From: Chloroflexota bacterium
GTDB lineage: Bacteria; Chloroflexota; Anaerolineae; UBA4142
DNA length: 34,638 nt
Direction: 5' to 3'
Assembly: GCA_016215025.1 (NCBI GenBank)
Contig: JACRMI010000052.1
Coordinates: 1 to 34,638, forward strand
In this document: piece by piece, positions 1 through 8,175 of the stretch
How positions within the stretch are numbered: position 1 is the stretch's first letter
Layout: the number at the start of each line of letters is the position of its first letter
Made by a program: the position numbers and the translations under genes
Notes under the pieces: generated by a model
What the model was told of the DNA's origin: nothing
The model's input: only the letters and a program-made list of their open reading frames with translations
Database searches by the model: none

Positions 1-139
1 CGATAATGGGCACATCGCGGAATTTCTTACAGTCCGGTCGTTCGTGTATCGAAATTCTCTCACAATTTACGGCACATGCACAACGTTTTCTGCTTGTCAA
101 TAGGGAATGTAAGTTTTTGTCAAAAGTCTCAATCAGTTC

Positions 140-301
140 ATGATGACATCACTTGGCGGTGTCCTAATCGGAGCTTTAGCGGGAGCACTTTCTATTCTAC
201 TCTACTTGATCGGCAAGTGGACCGCTAGATTATTCAATCACTATTTGTGGTCAGCTATCGAGCAATGGGAATTAGAGGGAGGCGGATTATTCCCAGGTTA
301 G
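140..301 (+). CDS. possible 53-residue single-pass membrane peptide
   Basis: The reading frame starts with two ATGs (140 and 143) and ends at TAG 299-301. The predicted peptide has a glycine- and alanine-rich hydrophobic stretch at about residues 5-24 (GGVLIGALAGALSILLYLIG), then Lys/Trp/Arg at the membrane edge and a short polar tail ending in a Gly-rich GGGLFPG. The frame is closed upstream by TAA at 110-112, so this is not the tail of a larger gene. A strong hairpin followed by five T residues lies 31 bp downstream and fits a transcript from this strand. Against it: no clear Shine-Dalgarno precedes the ATG and I recognise no family. A small glycine-zipper membrane protein is the best description; the function is unknown. 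Confidence 0.33.
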   Translation: MMTSLGGVLIGALAGALSILLYLIGKWTARLFNHYLWSAIEQWELEGGGLFPG

Positions 302-332
302 TGCGCGCTGAAAGTTAATATGGTACTTGTGG

Positions 333-374
333 GACCTGGAAGGTTTTCGTAAAGCGAACCTTCCAGGTCTTTTT
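333..374 (+). terminator. bidirectional hairpin terminator, T-run on the plus side
   Basis: Arms 333-345 and 357-369 are a perfect 13-bp inverted repeat (gacctggaaggtt) with an 11-nt loop. TTTTT follows on the plus strand (370-374). It lies between the small plus-strand peptide gene and the 3' end of the ABC gene on the minus strand, so it can end both transcripts; the T-run favours the plus strand. Confidence 0.75.
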
Positions 375-2245
375 CATTTATACGACTCCGCCTGCAGCGT
401 AAACAACCGCGCGTATGTTCCACCCAGGTTGAGCAGTTCGCCGTGCGTGCCTTGCTCGCTTACGTGACCGTGCTCGATGACAAAGATGCGGTCTGCCATA
501 CGTACCGTCGAGAATCGGTGGCTAATGAGCACGGCGATTTTATCCTCTGCGAGTTCACGAAATTGTTGAAAGACCTTCAATTCGTTTTCGGCATCGAGTG
601 CAGCCGTTGGCTCGTCCAGCACCAACACTTCGCAGTCGCGCATGAACGCGCGCGCCAACGCAATCTTCTGCCACTCGCCGCCCGATAAATCGCGCCCGTG
701 CGAAAACCATCGTCCTAGCGTCGTTTCGTACCCTTCGGGCAACGCGCTGATGAGCGGATGCGCGCCGCTCTTTTCTGCGGAACGCACAATGCGCGGTCGA
801 TCATCGAGCTTGTCGATTTGTCCAAACCCGACATTCTCTGCGGCCGCAAGATGATACCGCACAAAGTCTTGAAAGATCACGCCGATGCGTTGCCGCAATT
901 CGTTCAAATTGTAATCGCGTAGATCGATTCCGTCGAGCAGGATTTGTCCTTCGGTTGGGTCGTACAAGCGCGTGAGCAATTTGATGAGCGTCGTCTTGCC
1001 CGCGCCGTTCGGACCGACGAGCGCGATTTTTTCGCCGGGTGCAATTTTCAAATTCACATCGTGCAACGCGTACTCATCGTGTCCGGCGTACTTGAACGAC
1101 ACGTGGCGCAACTCGATACCTTGACGAATCTCTTTTGGCACCGGCACCGCGTTCGCGGCGACAACCATTTGCGGCTTCAATTCAAGAAACGAAAATAGAT
1201 TGCTCATGAACAATCCGTTTTCGTAGAGTTCGCTCAGCCCATAGAAAATCGTTTCAAAGGTTGATTGGCTGCTGCGAAAAATTCCGAGATACAACGTCAT
1301 ATCGCCCAGCGTGATCGTGCCGCCAACCGCGCGCCAAACGATCCAAGCGTACGAGCCGTAATACGATAACGTTGCGAGCAAGCCCCAGCCAAATGAGGCG
1401 AAGCTGCGCTTTTGTGCGATGCCTTGGTCTTCCTTGAGAAATTTCCAAAACAGATTTGCGTATCGCCCCAGCAAAGGTTCGCCCAATCCGAATAATCGAA
1501 TCTCTTTCACCGAATCGTAATCGGTCAGCAAATATTCGAGGTATGACAATTTACGCGCTTCGGGGGCGCGCCACGACAAAACGCGAAAACTCAATTCCGC
1601 ATATTGACTCTGCGCGATGAAAGCGGGAATCGTTGCAAGAAAAAGGATCAACGCGAGCCAGGGACTGAATCGCAAAAGCAGTACCCCAAACGAAATCAGC
1701 GTGATGACATTTTGAATGAGATAGAATCCGCCGTTGACGATTTGCAGCCCGCGAAAATCGGCTTCACGGCGCGCGTTCTGCAGCTTGTCATAGTACTCGG
1801 CATTTTCGAAATAGGTGAGGTCGAGTTCGAGTGCTTTGCGAATGATGCGCGTGTTGATGTCGAGGTTCAAATGCGAATGCAGAATGTGTTCGGCGAGCGA
1901 GCGCGCTTGATTGTTGCCTGCTTGCAGGATAATCAAAAAGAATTCGGCGATAAGCAAGGGCAGCGCTTGCATCAAGCCCGCTTGCGCGCCCACTTGCGTG
2001 TTGACAGCCGACACGACGGTATCGACAATGAGTTTGCCCACCCATGCTTGTCCAGCAGGCAGCAATGCGCCGATTAGGGTACACGCCGCCATTGCCATCG
2101 CCGACGGCGGATGCGATTGCCAGACGATGACGAATGCGCGTCGGATATTCAGCGCGGCATCGTTGATTTTGACGCGTCGTTCCACGATCCATGCGTTCAT
2201 GCGCGTCCAACGATTTGGATTGGTCGCCGTTGCAGAAATTGCCAT
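374..2245 (-). CDS. ABC transporter, fused permease and ATPase (exporter type)
   Basis: A 623-residue half-transporter of the ABC exporter kind, expected to work as a dimer in the cytoplasmic membrane. The membrane domain covers about residues 45-340 with several hydrophobic helices. The ATPase domain covers about 375-615 with Walker A GPNGAGKTT, signature LSGGEWQKIALARA, Walker B VLVLDEPTAAL and the H-loop ISHRF. The length is normal for the MsbA/LmrA/peptide-exporter group. ATG at 2245 is preceded by GAAGG at a suitable distance. The substrate cannot be told from the sequence, and the neighbours (a phosphoesterase and a terpene-cyclase-like protein) give no clear hint. It has its own promoter (2350-2378). 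Confidence 0.93.
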   Translation of the reverse strand: MAISATATNPNRWTRMNAWIVERRVKINDAALNIRRAFVIVWQSHPPSAMAMAACTLIGALLPAGQAWVGKLIVDTVVSAVNTQVGAQAGLMQALPLLIAEFFLIILQAGNNQARSLAEHILHSHLNLDINTRIIRKALELDLTYFENAEYYDKLQNARREADFRGLQIVNGGFYLIQNVITLISFGVLLLRFSPWLALILFLATIPAFIAQSQYAELSFRVLSWRAPEARKLSYLEYLLTDYDSVKEIRLFGLGEPLLGRYANLFWKFLKEDQGIAQKRSFASFGWGLLATLSYYGSYAWIVWRAVGGTITLGDMTLYLGIFRSSQSTFETIFYGLSELYENGLFMSNLFSFLELKPQMVVAANAVPVPKEIRQGIELRHVSFKYAGHDEYALHDVNLKIAPGEKIALVGPNGAGKTTLIKLLTRLYDPTEGQILLDGIDLRDYNLNELRQRIGVIFQDFVRYHLAAAENVGFGQIDKLDDRPRIVRSAEKSGAHPLISALPEGYETTLGRWFSHGRDLSGGEWQKIALARAFMRDCEVLVLDEPTAALDAENELKVFQQFRELAEDKIAVLISHRFSTVRMADRIFVIEHGHVSEQGTHGELLNLGGTYARLFTLQAESYK

Positions 2246-2313
2246 GGGATAACAACCTTCTTAGCTATGCTTTCTTGCTTTTCGTGCGCGTAGCGTTTCG
2301 TTTCGCGTGAGAT

Positions 2314-2340
2314 AAAAAAATGAGGCATTGGACTGCCTCA
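2314..2340 (-). terminator. hairpin plus T7 tract in the ABC transporter leader
   Basis: Arms 2321-2327 and 2334-2340 (tgaggca/tgcctca) form a 7-bp stem with a 6-nt loop. On the minus strand the stem is followed by seven T residues. It can stop read-through from the gene ending at 2541, but it also lies only a few bases after the predicted start site of the ABC promoter. Confidence 0.65.
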
Positions 2341-2349
2341 GCTAGACAA

Positions 2350-2378
2350 ACTATATAACATTCACGTGGGCCGGTCAA
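2350..2378 (-). promoter_or_regulatory. sigma-70-type promoter for the ABC transporter
   Basis: On the minus strand TTGACC (2378-2373) and TATAGT (2355-2350) are separated by 17 bp. The predicted start of transcription is near 2343, immediately before the hairpin at 2321-2340. Confidence 0.6.
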
Positions 2379-2465
2379 CTGTCCAAAATGACAGGAAGAC
2401 CTAATCGAATTATCGGGAACCACCGAAACCCTAACGGTTTCTTTGTTCGTTCGTTGGTTCGTTAA

Positions 2466-2518
2466 TTCGTTGCATCGTCTCATCGTTGAACGGAGCAACG
2501 ATCCAACGATGTAACGAA
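2466..2518. repeat. imperfect inverted repeat made of TTCGTT/ATCGTTG units
   Basis: Arms 2466-2488 and 2496-2518 match at 19 of 23 positions around a 7-nt loop. The arms and the flank from about 2441 are built from degenerate 7-8-bp units (ttcgttg, atcgttg). It follows the gene ending at 2541 on the minus strand. I see no gene in 2246-2540; it holds this repeat, the promoter and the hairpin terminator. Confidence 0.6.
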
Positions 2519-2540
2519 GCCACCGGTAGGATCTGGCAGT

Positions 2541-3539
2541 TTACACTCTTCCCGCCGCCTTCAAGACTCGCAACGCGTTCAACGTAATCATTTCGTTTGG
2601 ACCGCGACGACCCCAATCGACCACATCGACATTTGATGCGCCATTGGGTTTCCAATAATACGCTTCTGCATGCCAAGTCCCATCCGCGCGCCGTTTACTT
2701 TCGAGGATGTCGAGTGCTTCGCTGCAACGTGGGTCGCGGATTTTGCCTGCGCGTGAGAGAATGACGAGCGCTTGCAAAATGTCGTAATGCCAGTACAGCG
2801 GATAGTGCAGCTTGAGCCAATTCTGATCAATGATCTTGCCGGTTGTCTCCGAACGGAACAATCGATGCCGCAGAAAAAATTCTGCCGTGTGCGCTGCTGC
2901 AGCTCGCGCTTTTTTATCACCCGTCGCGCGATGATATTCGACCAAGCCCCACATCGGCGCGAGTGATTCATAGAAGGACGAGTGATTGACTTGAGGGCGC
3001 ACGTCGCAATTCCAGCCGCCATCTTGCCACTGCCATGCAATCAGCGATTGCGCGAGATATTGCACGCGTGGATCGTCAGTCATCCCCAATCGACTACACA
3101 CCGCAAGTGCATTTCCTTCCTGCGAGGCACATCGTCTTGCGCGACCGTTGATCGATTTGATCTGTTCGCGATGGATGTCACTCGTGAGCCAGGTTAGCAC
3201 TTGGTCGGCGGCAGCATGGGCGCGTTTGTCACGCGAAGCGGCTGGAATTCCCAATTCGACGAGGGATACAAGCCGCCAATGCGAGCCAATCCATTTCAGA
3301 TAGGGATGAAACCCAAATCCGCCTGGATGCGTTGAGAATACTCTCCCCGGATGACGTGGTTTTGCGTCTTGACCGGCGAACAGTGCTTGTACCCGTTCGC
3401 CATTTGGAATTTGTTTTCGTGCCGCAATCACATCGCGTGAACGTGGCGATGCGTCGCCCAAGTCCGTTAGTGTGAAATAGCGGATGGAGGGATCGGTGGA
3501 ACTGAGGAGGAATTGAATAGCCGGATCGGAATGTTGCAT
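2541..3539 (-). CDS. terpene cyclase/prenyltransferase-fold-like protein
   Basis: Predicted 332 residues, largely alpha-helical, soluble, without signal peptide. Repeated tracts such as WQWQDGGWNCD and RRADGTWHAEAYYWKP resemble the QW-type repeats of the alpha/alpha-barrel squalene cyclase and prenyltransferase fold. A catalytic DxDD motif was not seen, so enzymatic activity is not claimed. The start was placed at the ATG at 3539 and not at an upstream in-frame start (3626), because it sits 4 bp after the stop of the phosphoesterase gene and GGATGG lies about 8 bases upstream. This also avoids an 83-bp overlap. It is probably co-transcribed with that gene. The fold assignment is moderate; the biological role is unknown. 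Confidence 0.75.
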   Translation of the reverse strand: MQHSDPAIQFLLSSTDPSIRYFTLTDLGDASPRSRDVIAARKQIPNGERVQALFAGQDAKPRHPGRVFSTHPGGFGFHPYLKWIGSHWRLVSLVELGIPAASRDKRAHAAADQVLTWLTSDIHREQIKSINGRARRCASQEGNALAVCSRLGMTDDPRVQYLAQSLIAWQWQDGGWNCDVRPQVNHSSFYESLAPMWGLVEYHRATGDKKARAAAAHTAEFFLRHRLFRSETTGKIIDQNWLKLHYPLYWHYDILQALVILSRAGKIRDPRCSEALDILESKRRADGTWHAEAYYWKPNGASNVDVVDWGRRGPNEMITLNALRVLKAAGRV

Positions 3540-3543
3540 TATG

Positions 3544-4278
3544 TCACCATCCTTGTCCCAAACGCTGAATGAGTCGAGAGGGTAATCCGGCTTGCTGCAT
3601 CTTGACCTGGGTCGATTTGATGTCATAGCGAACGCGATGATGCGTGAGCGTCATCGAATCGAGATTGAGGATTGCGTACGCGGCGCGGGTGTCGCCGTCG
3701 CGCGGCTGACCAACGCTGCCGGGGTTGACCAGCATTTTTTCGGGACCGAGCGGCACGGAGAGAATTTCCGGTAACTCGTGCGCAATCGCTCTGCCTTCTT
3801 TTTCGCTGAATTGATAAATGATCGGAACGTGCGTGTGCCCGAAAAAACAAAAGGGCGTATCAAAGTACTCAAAGTTTGCGCGTGCGATCGGTGGAGTCAA
3901 AATATACTCCCAAATCGGATAGCGCGGACTGCCATGGATCAGCGAAAATTTTTCTGCTTGCGTGGGGACTCGTTCGGGCAATTGCTTGAGCCACTCCAAG
4001 TTGATGAGGTCTAGTTGCTGGCGTGTCCAGAGTACTGCTTTGCGTGCTTCTGGATTGAATTCGTCCAGATCGAGTCGATCCAAGACTGCCCAATCGTGAT
4101 TTCCGGCGATGCACAAGGCATCGAGTGAACGCAAGCGTTCGATGGTAATATTGGGTTGAGGCCCATAACCAACCACATCGCCCAAACACCAGACCTTGTC
4201 GAAGGTGCCGGCATCGATGAGGACCTTATCGAGGGCACCAAGATTGGCATGTATATCCGATATGATGAGTATACGCAT
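3544..4278 (-). CDS. calcineurin-like metallophosphoesterase (YfcE/MJ0936-like)
   Basis: A 244-residue enzyme of the calcineurin-like phosphoesterase family, which uses two metal ions to hydrolyse phosphomono- or diesters. All five metal motifs are visible: SDIHAN near the N-terminus, GDVVGYGP, GNHD, the histidine in LIHGSPR, and GHTHVP. The GYGP wording is typical of the small bacterial subgroup with phosphodiesterase activity on model substrates. The start was set at ATG 4278 (MRILIISDIHAN), where the conserved first strand begins; the upstream in-frame extension (to 4317) adds residues not expected in the family. The next gene begins 4 bp after its stop. The natural substrate is unknown. 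Confidence 0.9.
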   Translation of the reverse strand: MRILIISDIHANLGALDKVLIDAGTFDKVWCLGDVVGYGPQPNITIERLRSLDALCIAGNHDWAVLDRLDLDEFNPEARKAVLWTRQQLDLINLEWLKQLPERVPTQAEKFSLIHGSPRYPIWEYILTPPIARANFEYFDTPFCFFGHTHVPIIYQFSEKEGRAIAHELPEILSVPLGPEKMLVNPGSVGQPRDGDTRAAYAILNLDSMTLTHHRVRYDIKSTQVKMQQAGLPSRLIQRLGQGW

Positions 4279-4438
4279 AAGTGGCGCTATTCTACCACAA
4301 GGCGCGACGTTGGACAATTATCGTAATCATGACCCGAAAGGATTCGGCACTCGACTAGGAATTAAGATTGGCAACGAACGGGAGCCAACCGCAGAACAAT
4401 TGCCATCGTTGGAAACCTTTTGGCTCTATGAATGCTCC

Positions 4439-4467
4439 TTGTCGGCAGTAATCAATTTGTGTATAAT
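4439..4467 (+). promoter_or_regulatory. promoter for tsaE, probably giving a leaderless mRNA
   Basis: TTGTCG (4439-4444) and TATAAT (4462-4467) are spaced by 17 bp. The tsaE ATG begins 8 bases after the -10 element, so the predicted start of transcription (4474-4476) coincides with the start codon. There is no Shine-Dalgarno sequence. Confidence 0.7.
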
Positions 4468-4475
4468 ACCTCGCA

Positions 4476-4970
4476 ATGAATTTGCCAGTTTCGAACGAAC
4501 TCACTATCGACGTCATCAGCCATAGCATCGAAGAAACTCAACGCATTGGCGACCGACTTGGCAAACTTGCTCGCGCGGGCGATGTGTTTTGCCTCGAAGG
4601 TGATCTCGGTTCCGGCAAAACGTGCTTGACGCAAGGTCTCGGTCGCGGGCTAGGCGTCGCCGAAGCGATTCACAGCCCGACGTTTATTCTTGCGAACGAG
4701 CATCGCAGTGGACGCCTGCCGCTTTATCATCTCGACGTTTATCGCATGCGCGGCGCAGACGAAGCGCTTGGCATCGGTTTGGACGATTACGTTTATGGCG
4801 ATGGCGTCTGCGTTATCGAATGGGCAGAAAAAATCGACAAGGCGTTGCCGCCGGAACGATTGTGGATCACGTTTCGCCATATCGACGAAAACCAGCGCGG
4901 GTTATCGTTTCACGCGACCGGCGCGCGCTATGATGAATTGTTGAAGGAATTCAGTGCTACTAGCCATTGA
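4476..4970 (+). CDS. tsaE: tRNA t6A biosynthesis ATPase TsaE
   Basis: A 164-residue P-loop ATPase that acts with TsaB and TsaD in making N6-threonylcarbamoyladenosine at position 37 of ANN-decoding tRNAs. The Walker A motif GDLGSGKT is at about residues 43-50, followed by the family block SPTF and the YHLDVYR and IEWAEK motifs. The length is normal for the family. The promoter at 4439-4467 places the transcript start at or next to the ATG and no ribosome-binding site is seen, which suggests leaderless translation. It overlaps the GTG start of tsaB by 17 bp, so the two are probably translated in a coupled way. Confidence 0.95.
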   Translation: MNLPVSNELTIDVISHSIEETQRIGDRLGKLARAGDVFCLEGDLGSGKTCLTQGLGRGLGVAEAIHSPTFILANEHRSGRLPLYHLDVYRMRGADEALGIGLDDYVYGDGVCVIEWAEKIDKALPPERLWITFRHIDENQRGLSFHATGARYDELLKEFSATSH

Positions 4971-5646
4971 CACCGCAACTCGCAACGCCAGCATCGCACT
5001 CTACAACGCCGAAGGCATTCTCGCCGAATTGACGTGGCGCTCGCGTGAGAATCACACGGTTGAATTGATGGCACAAATTGTGCATTTGCTCGATTTGTTG
5101 CATGCTCAAAAAAGTGATTTGCAAGCGATTGGCGTTGCGCGCGGTCCCGGATCGTTTACTGGACTCCGCGTCGGCATGAGCGTCGCCAAAGGATTGGCGT
5201 ACGGTTGCAGCATCCCGATTATGGGCGTGCCAACGCTGGACGCGGTTGCATCGGCGCAAGCTCATCAATCCAAATCGATTTGGGCAGTACTTGCCGCTGG
5301 GCGTGGACGGTTCTCTATCGCAAAATACACGTCGCGCGATAGCACGGTCAACCGCTCAAGTGAATACGCGCTCGTCGATGTGAATGGTCTGATCGATTTC
5401 GTTTCGCGCAATGGTGAAAACACGGCGGACGCCATTTTCTGCGGCGATATCGACTCCAAGTTGACAACTCAGTTAGCCCAATCTTTTCCCCAAGCGGTGA
5501 TTGCATCGCCAGCGCAGAATGTACGGCGTGCGGGATACTTGGCAGAATTAGCGTGGGCGCGTTTTCAGCGCGGCGAATCCGACGACGTGACATCGCTCGC
5601 GCCGATGTATATGCCGCATGAGTCCGTAGAAGGCGCACGCGCGTAA
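4954..5646 (+). CDS. tsaB: tRNA t6A biosynthesis protein TsaB
   Basis: A 230-residue member of the ASKHA-fold TsaB/YeaZ family, the scaffold partner of TsaD in the t6A pathway. It begins LLAIDTATRNASIAL, contains ENHTVELM and the conserved GPGSFTGLRVGMSVAKGLA segment at about residues 65-85. The start codon is GTG at 4954 with AAGGA six bases upstream, inside the 3' end of tsaE. The tsaE-tsaB-rimI order is common in bacteria. A tsaD gene is not in this window. Confidence 0.95.
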   Translation: MLLAIDTATRNASIALYNAEGILAELTWRSRENHTVELMAQIVHLLDLLHAQKSDLQAIGVARGPGSFTGLRVGMSVAKGLAYGCSIPIMGVPTLDAVASAQAHQSKSIWAVLAAGRGRFSIAKYTSRDSTVNRSSEYALVDVNGLIDFVSRNGENTADAIFCGDIDSKLTTQLAQSFPQAVIASPAQNVRRAGYLAELAWARFQRGESDDVTSLAPMYMPHESVEGARA

Positions 5647-5668
5647 ATATGAGAGAAGGTTTCTAAAA

Positions 5669-5724
5669 ACCCGTTTTCTCGGCAGGACCTCAAAATTGAC
5701 AGACGACGTATGGAGAAAACGGGT
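5669..5724. repeat. 12-bp inverted repeat spanning the tsaB-rimI junction
   Basis: acccgttttctc (5669-5680) is repeated inverted as gagaaaacgggt (5713-5724), with a 32-nt loop. The second arm covers the first codons of the longest rimI frame, so either the hairpin occludes that start or the true start is at ATG 5734 or 5743. No T-run follows, so it is not a clear terminator. Confidence 0.5.
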
Positions 5725-6366
5725 CTTTGCAAAATGGATATGTTGGATTACTCAAACTTGATCTATCGCATTGAAACAATGACGCCGCAGGACGTGACGG
5801 CGGTGATGGACATTGAGATCGAAGCATTCTCAGCACCCTGGTCGGCTCGCGCGTACGACTATGAATTGCGTTACAACGAGATGGCGCATTACTACAGCGC
5901 GCGGCCAACGCAAGAGTTGGTCACGCCGATAGTCGAACGCCAATCGTTGCTCAAGCGTTTGCTTGGACGCGAGAAAGCGATCAGCATGCTCGAAGCGTCG
6001 CCGACGGTTCCGCTTGTGGGGTACGGTGGTTTTTGGCTCATGGTGGACGAGGCACACATCAGCACGATTGCCACGCACGCCGATTGGCGGCGCCGCGGCA
6101 TCGGCGAGTTGTTATTGCTTGCGATGATTGACGGTGCGACAGAGGTTGGCGCGCGATGGGTCACGCTCGAAGTACGGGTCAGCAATACGGGCGCGCAAAG
6201 GTTGTATCACAAGTACGGCTTTGATGTAACCGGCATTCGCAAGCGCTACTATAGCGATAACAACGAAGATGCGCTCATCATGACGACGCCGCTCATTACA
6301 ACGATCGATTATCAGATCAAGCTGCAAGGATTGAAAGGCGTGTTGTTCAAGCGCCTAGAAAAATAA
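5710..6366 (+). CDS. rimI: GNAT N-acetyltransferase, RimI-like
   Basis: Predicted GCN5-related acetyltransferase of the RimI group, which acetylates the N-terminal alanine of ribosomal protein S18 in E. coli; RimI-like proteins may have broader targets. It is 218 residues, longer than the usual ~150. The core contains EAFSAPWSARAY near residue 38 and the acetyl-CoA site RRRGIGELLL, followed by LEVRVSNTGAQRLYHKYGF. The extra length is an insertion of about 35 residues (PIVERQSLLKRLLGREKA region) before the central strand. The start is uncertain: ATG at 5710, 5734 or 5743 are possible and none has a good ribosome-binding site. Third gene of the tsaE-tsaB-rimI cluster. Confidence 0.88.
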   Translation: MEKTGLCKMDMLDYSNLIYRIETMTPQDVTAVMDIEIEAFSAPWSARAYDYELRYNEMAHYYSARPTQELVTPIVERQSLLKRLLGREKAISMLEASPTVPLVGYGGFWLMVDEAHISTIATHADWRRRGIGELLLLAMIDGATEVGARWVTLEVRVSNTGAQRLYHKYGFDVTGIRKRYYSDNNEDALIMTTPLITTIDYQIKLQGLKGVLFKRLEK

Positions 6367-6380
6367 GGAACAATTCCCCG

Positions 6381-6450
6381 GAGTTCCTTCGAGTTCCCCT
6401 AGTTCCGTGCCTTCAAGGATACGAGGGAACTGAAGGAAATACGGGAACTT
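6381..6450. repeat. degenerate GTTCC-rich inverted repeat
   Basis: The left half repeats agttcc with small variations and the right half repeats gggaact and gaagga, so the two halves can pair imperfectly. It fills most of the 110-bp gap between rimI and the Trm112-like gene. It resembles the other heptamer-type repeats of this window in style but not in sequence. Confidence 0.5.
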
Positions 6451-6476
6451 GCAAAAGATGTTTTTGGAGGAGAATC

Positions 6477-6692
6477 ATGGTTAGCAAAGACTTGCTCGAA
6501 ATTCTGCGTTGTCCCGCCTGCGTCCGGAATGGACCGAATGCCGGTCAACTCGATTACATTAAAGAGACGTGGTTGGTCTGTCATGATTGTGGACGAAAAT
6601 ATCCCATCAAGAATGATATTCCGATCATGCTGATCGAAGAAGGCGACAAGTACAAGGCGACCCCGGTCGATCAACTGGGCGTGCCAGCTTGA
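6477..6692 (+). CDS. Trm112-like zinc-binding protein (UPF0434/YcaR type)
   Basis: A 71-residue protein with the bacterial Trm112-like layout: ILRCPAC near the N-terminus, CHDCGRKYPIKNDIPIML in the middle. The two CxxC pairs form a zinc knuckle. In eukaryotes and archaea Trm112 activates methyltransferases; the role of bacterial forms is not settled. ATG 6477 is preceded by GGAGGAG at an ideal distance. Between CPAC and the rest is a short insertion (VRNGPNAG). It lies near the t6A genes, but a functional link is only suggested. Confidence 0.9.
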   Translation: MVSKDLLEILRCPACVRNGPNAGQLDYIKETWLVCHDCGRKYPIKNDIPIMLIEEGDKYKATPVDQLGVPA

Positions 6693-6702
6693 GAAAAATC
6701 AA

Positions 6703-6769
6703 GTTTCAAGTTACAAGATGCCAGCCGCAGATGTCTGTAGCCTGTGACCTGAAACCTGCAACTTGAAAC
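6703..6769. repeat. inverted repeat with gtttcaagtt arms
   Basis: gtttcaagtt (6703-6712) and aacttgaaac (6760-6769) are perfect 10-bp arms. The interior is made of variations on the same words (acctgaaacctgc, cctgtgacc). It lies between the Trm112-like gene and the metallopeptidase gene. Confidence 0.55.
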
Positions 6770-6779
6770 GAGGTAAAGA

Positions 6780-8147
6780 ATGAAACGAATATTGATCTTT
6801 CTCTTGTTCGCGGTTGCGTTCGCGGCGTTGGCATTGCCTGCGTCCGCGGCCGATCCTATAACCGTCAACTCAACCAAGTTCGTCAATAATTTCCGAACGA
6901 ACTTGATCTTTCAGCTCGACACGCAGAGTAGCGCCGGTAAAATCAATCAGATCGCTCTGCTCATTCAGCTCGACGGGGTTGCATCGAGCGCACGCCAGAT
7001 TCCAGAGTTTACACCGGGCGCTCAAGTGCAAACCAAATACGAATGGGACTTGATTCGCACTTATCTGCCGCCCGGTGCCACCGGCAAGTATTGGTGGGAT
7101 ATTCAAGATGACCAAGGCAACAAGCTAACGACCGACAAACAATCATTTCGGGTCGACGATATTCAGCATCAGTGGCAAAAACTGAACAATTCCAAACTGG
7201 CTCTCTACTGGTACCGCGGCGGCGACTCGTTCGGCAAAGCATTGTTCGACCGCGCCAACCAAGCGATAGAGATGCTTGAGAAAGATACGGGCGTCGTCGT
7301 CGATCAAACGGTACAGATATTCATTTACGGCAGCAACGACGATCTGAAAAAGTCAATTTCGGCGGGCGCGCAGGAATGGACGGGTGGTCAAGCTTTCCCA
7401 GAGTACGGCATCGTCGTGGTCGGCGTTGAACCCAGCAATTTGGAATGGGGCAAGGATGCGACCACGCACGAATTGACGCACCAGATCATTCATCAAAAAA
7501 TTCGCAGCCCGCTTGGCGATCTCTCGATGCCGCGGTGGATGGACGAAGGGTTGGCGGTCTACTATGAAACGATCCCCGGTACGTTGGATTCGCAGTTCTC
7601 AACTCCGCTCAAGCGCGCGATTCAAAACGATACACTCGTGCCGATGCGTACGCTGAGTGGAAACTTTCCCGCTGATTCAAGCGCCGCCAATCTAGCGTAT
7701 GCCCAAAGCTATAGCATGGTCGATTTTATCTATCGCAAGTACGGCAAAGAAAAGATGGCGGAGCTTTTGCAAGAGTTCAAAGTCGGCGGGGCGTACGATG
7801 ATATTCTGCGCAAAATCCTCGGCGTCGATACGGATAGCTTGGATAATCAGTGGCGCGCTGACATTGGCGCAAAACCGCGCGTGATCCCAACCCGCAACGC
7901 TAGCCAGCCCACTGCATTCCCGACATTCGGTCTTTCGACGGATTATTCGACGCCAGTCGCTGGGGCTAAACCCACCGCGACCCCGCAACAGGTCGCACAA
8001 AATTCTTCGGCTTCGTCGGCAGTACCGCAATCTAGTCAAGCGCCGAGTGATCCTGGGGTATCGATTCAACTTTGCAGTGGCTCGATGGCCGTGGTTTTGT
8101 TAGGCTTGCTCGGTATGGTCTGGTCGATGAAACGCCGAACGCTATAA
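6780..8147 (+). CDS. secreted gluzincin metallopeptidase (peptidase MA-like)
   Basis: A 455-residue exported protein. Residues 1-23 are a clear signal peptide (RILIFLLFAVAFAALALPASA, cleaved after ASAAD or nearby). An all-beta N-terminal domain (to about residue 140) precedes the catalytic domain. The zinc motif HELTH is at residues 230-234 and the third ligand is probably Glu256 in WMDEGLAVYYE, which is the gluzincin arrangement of the peptidase MA family. A Ser/Pro/Thr-rich stretch (about 375-425) leads to a C-terminal hydrophobic segment and MKRRTL, so the enzyme is probably held on the outer face of the membrane. Substrate unknown. Confidence 0.88.
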   Translation: MKRILIFLLFAVAFAALALPASAADPITVNSTKFVNNFRTNLIFQLDTQSSAGKINQIALLIQLDGVASSARQIPEFTPGAQVQTKYEWDLIRTYLPPGATGKYWWDIQDDQGNKLTTDKQSFRVDDIQHQWQKLNNSKLALYWYRGGDSFGKALFDRANQAIEMLEKDTGVVVDQTVQIFIYGSNDDLKKSISAGAQEWTGGQAFPEYGIVVVGVEPSNLEWGKDATTHELTHQIIHQKIRSPLGDLSMPRWMDEGLAVYYETIPGTLDSQFSTPLKRAIQNDTLVPMRTLSGNFPADSSAANLAYAQSYSMVDFIYRKYGKEKMAELLQEFKVGGAYDDILRKILGVDTDSLDNQWRADIGAKPRVIPTRNASQPTAFPTFGLSTDYSTPVAGAKPTATPQQVAQNSSASSAVPQSSQAPSDPGVSIQLCSGSMAVVLLGLLGMVWSMKRRTL

Positions 8148-8175
8148 ACTCTCCATCAAACTCAAAGGTGATAAC

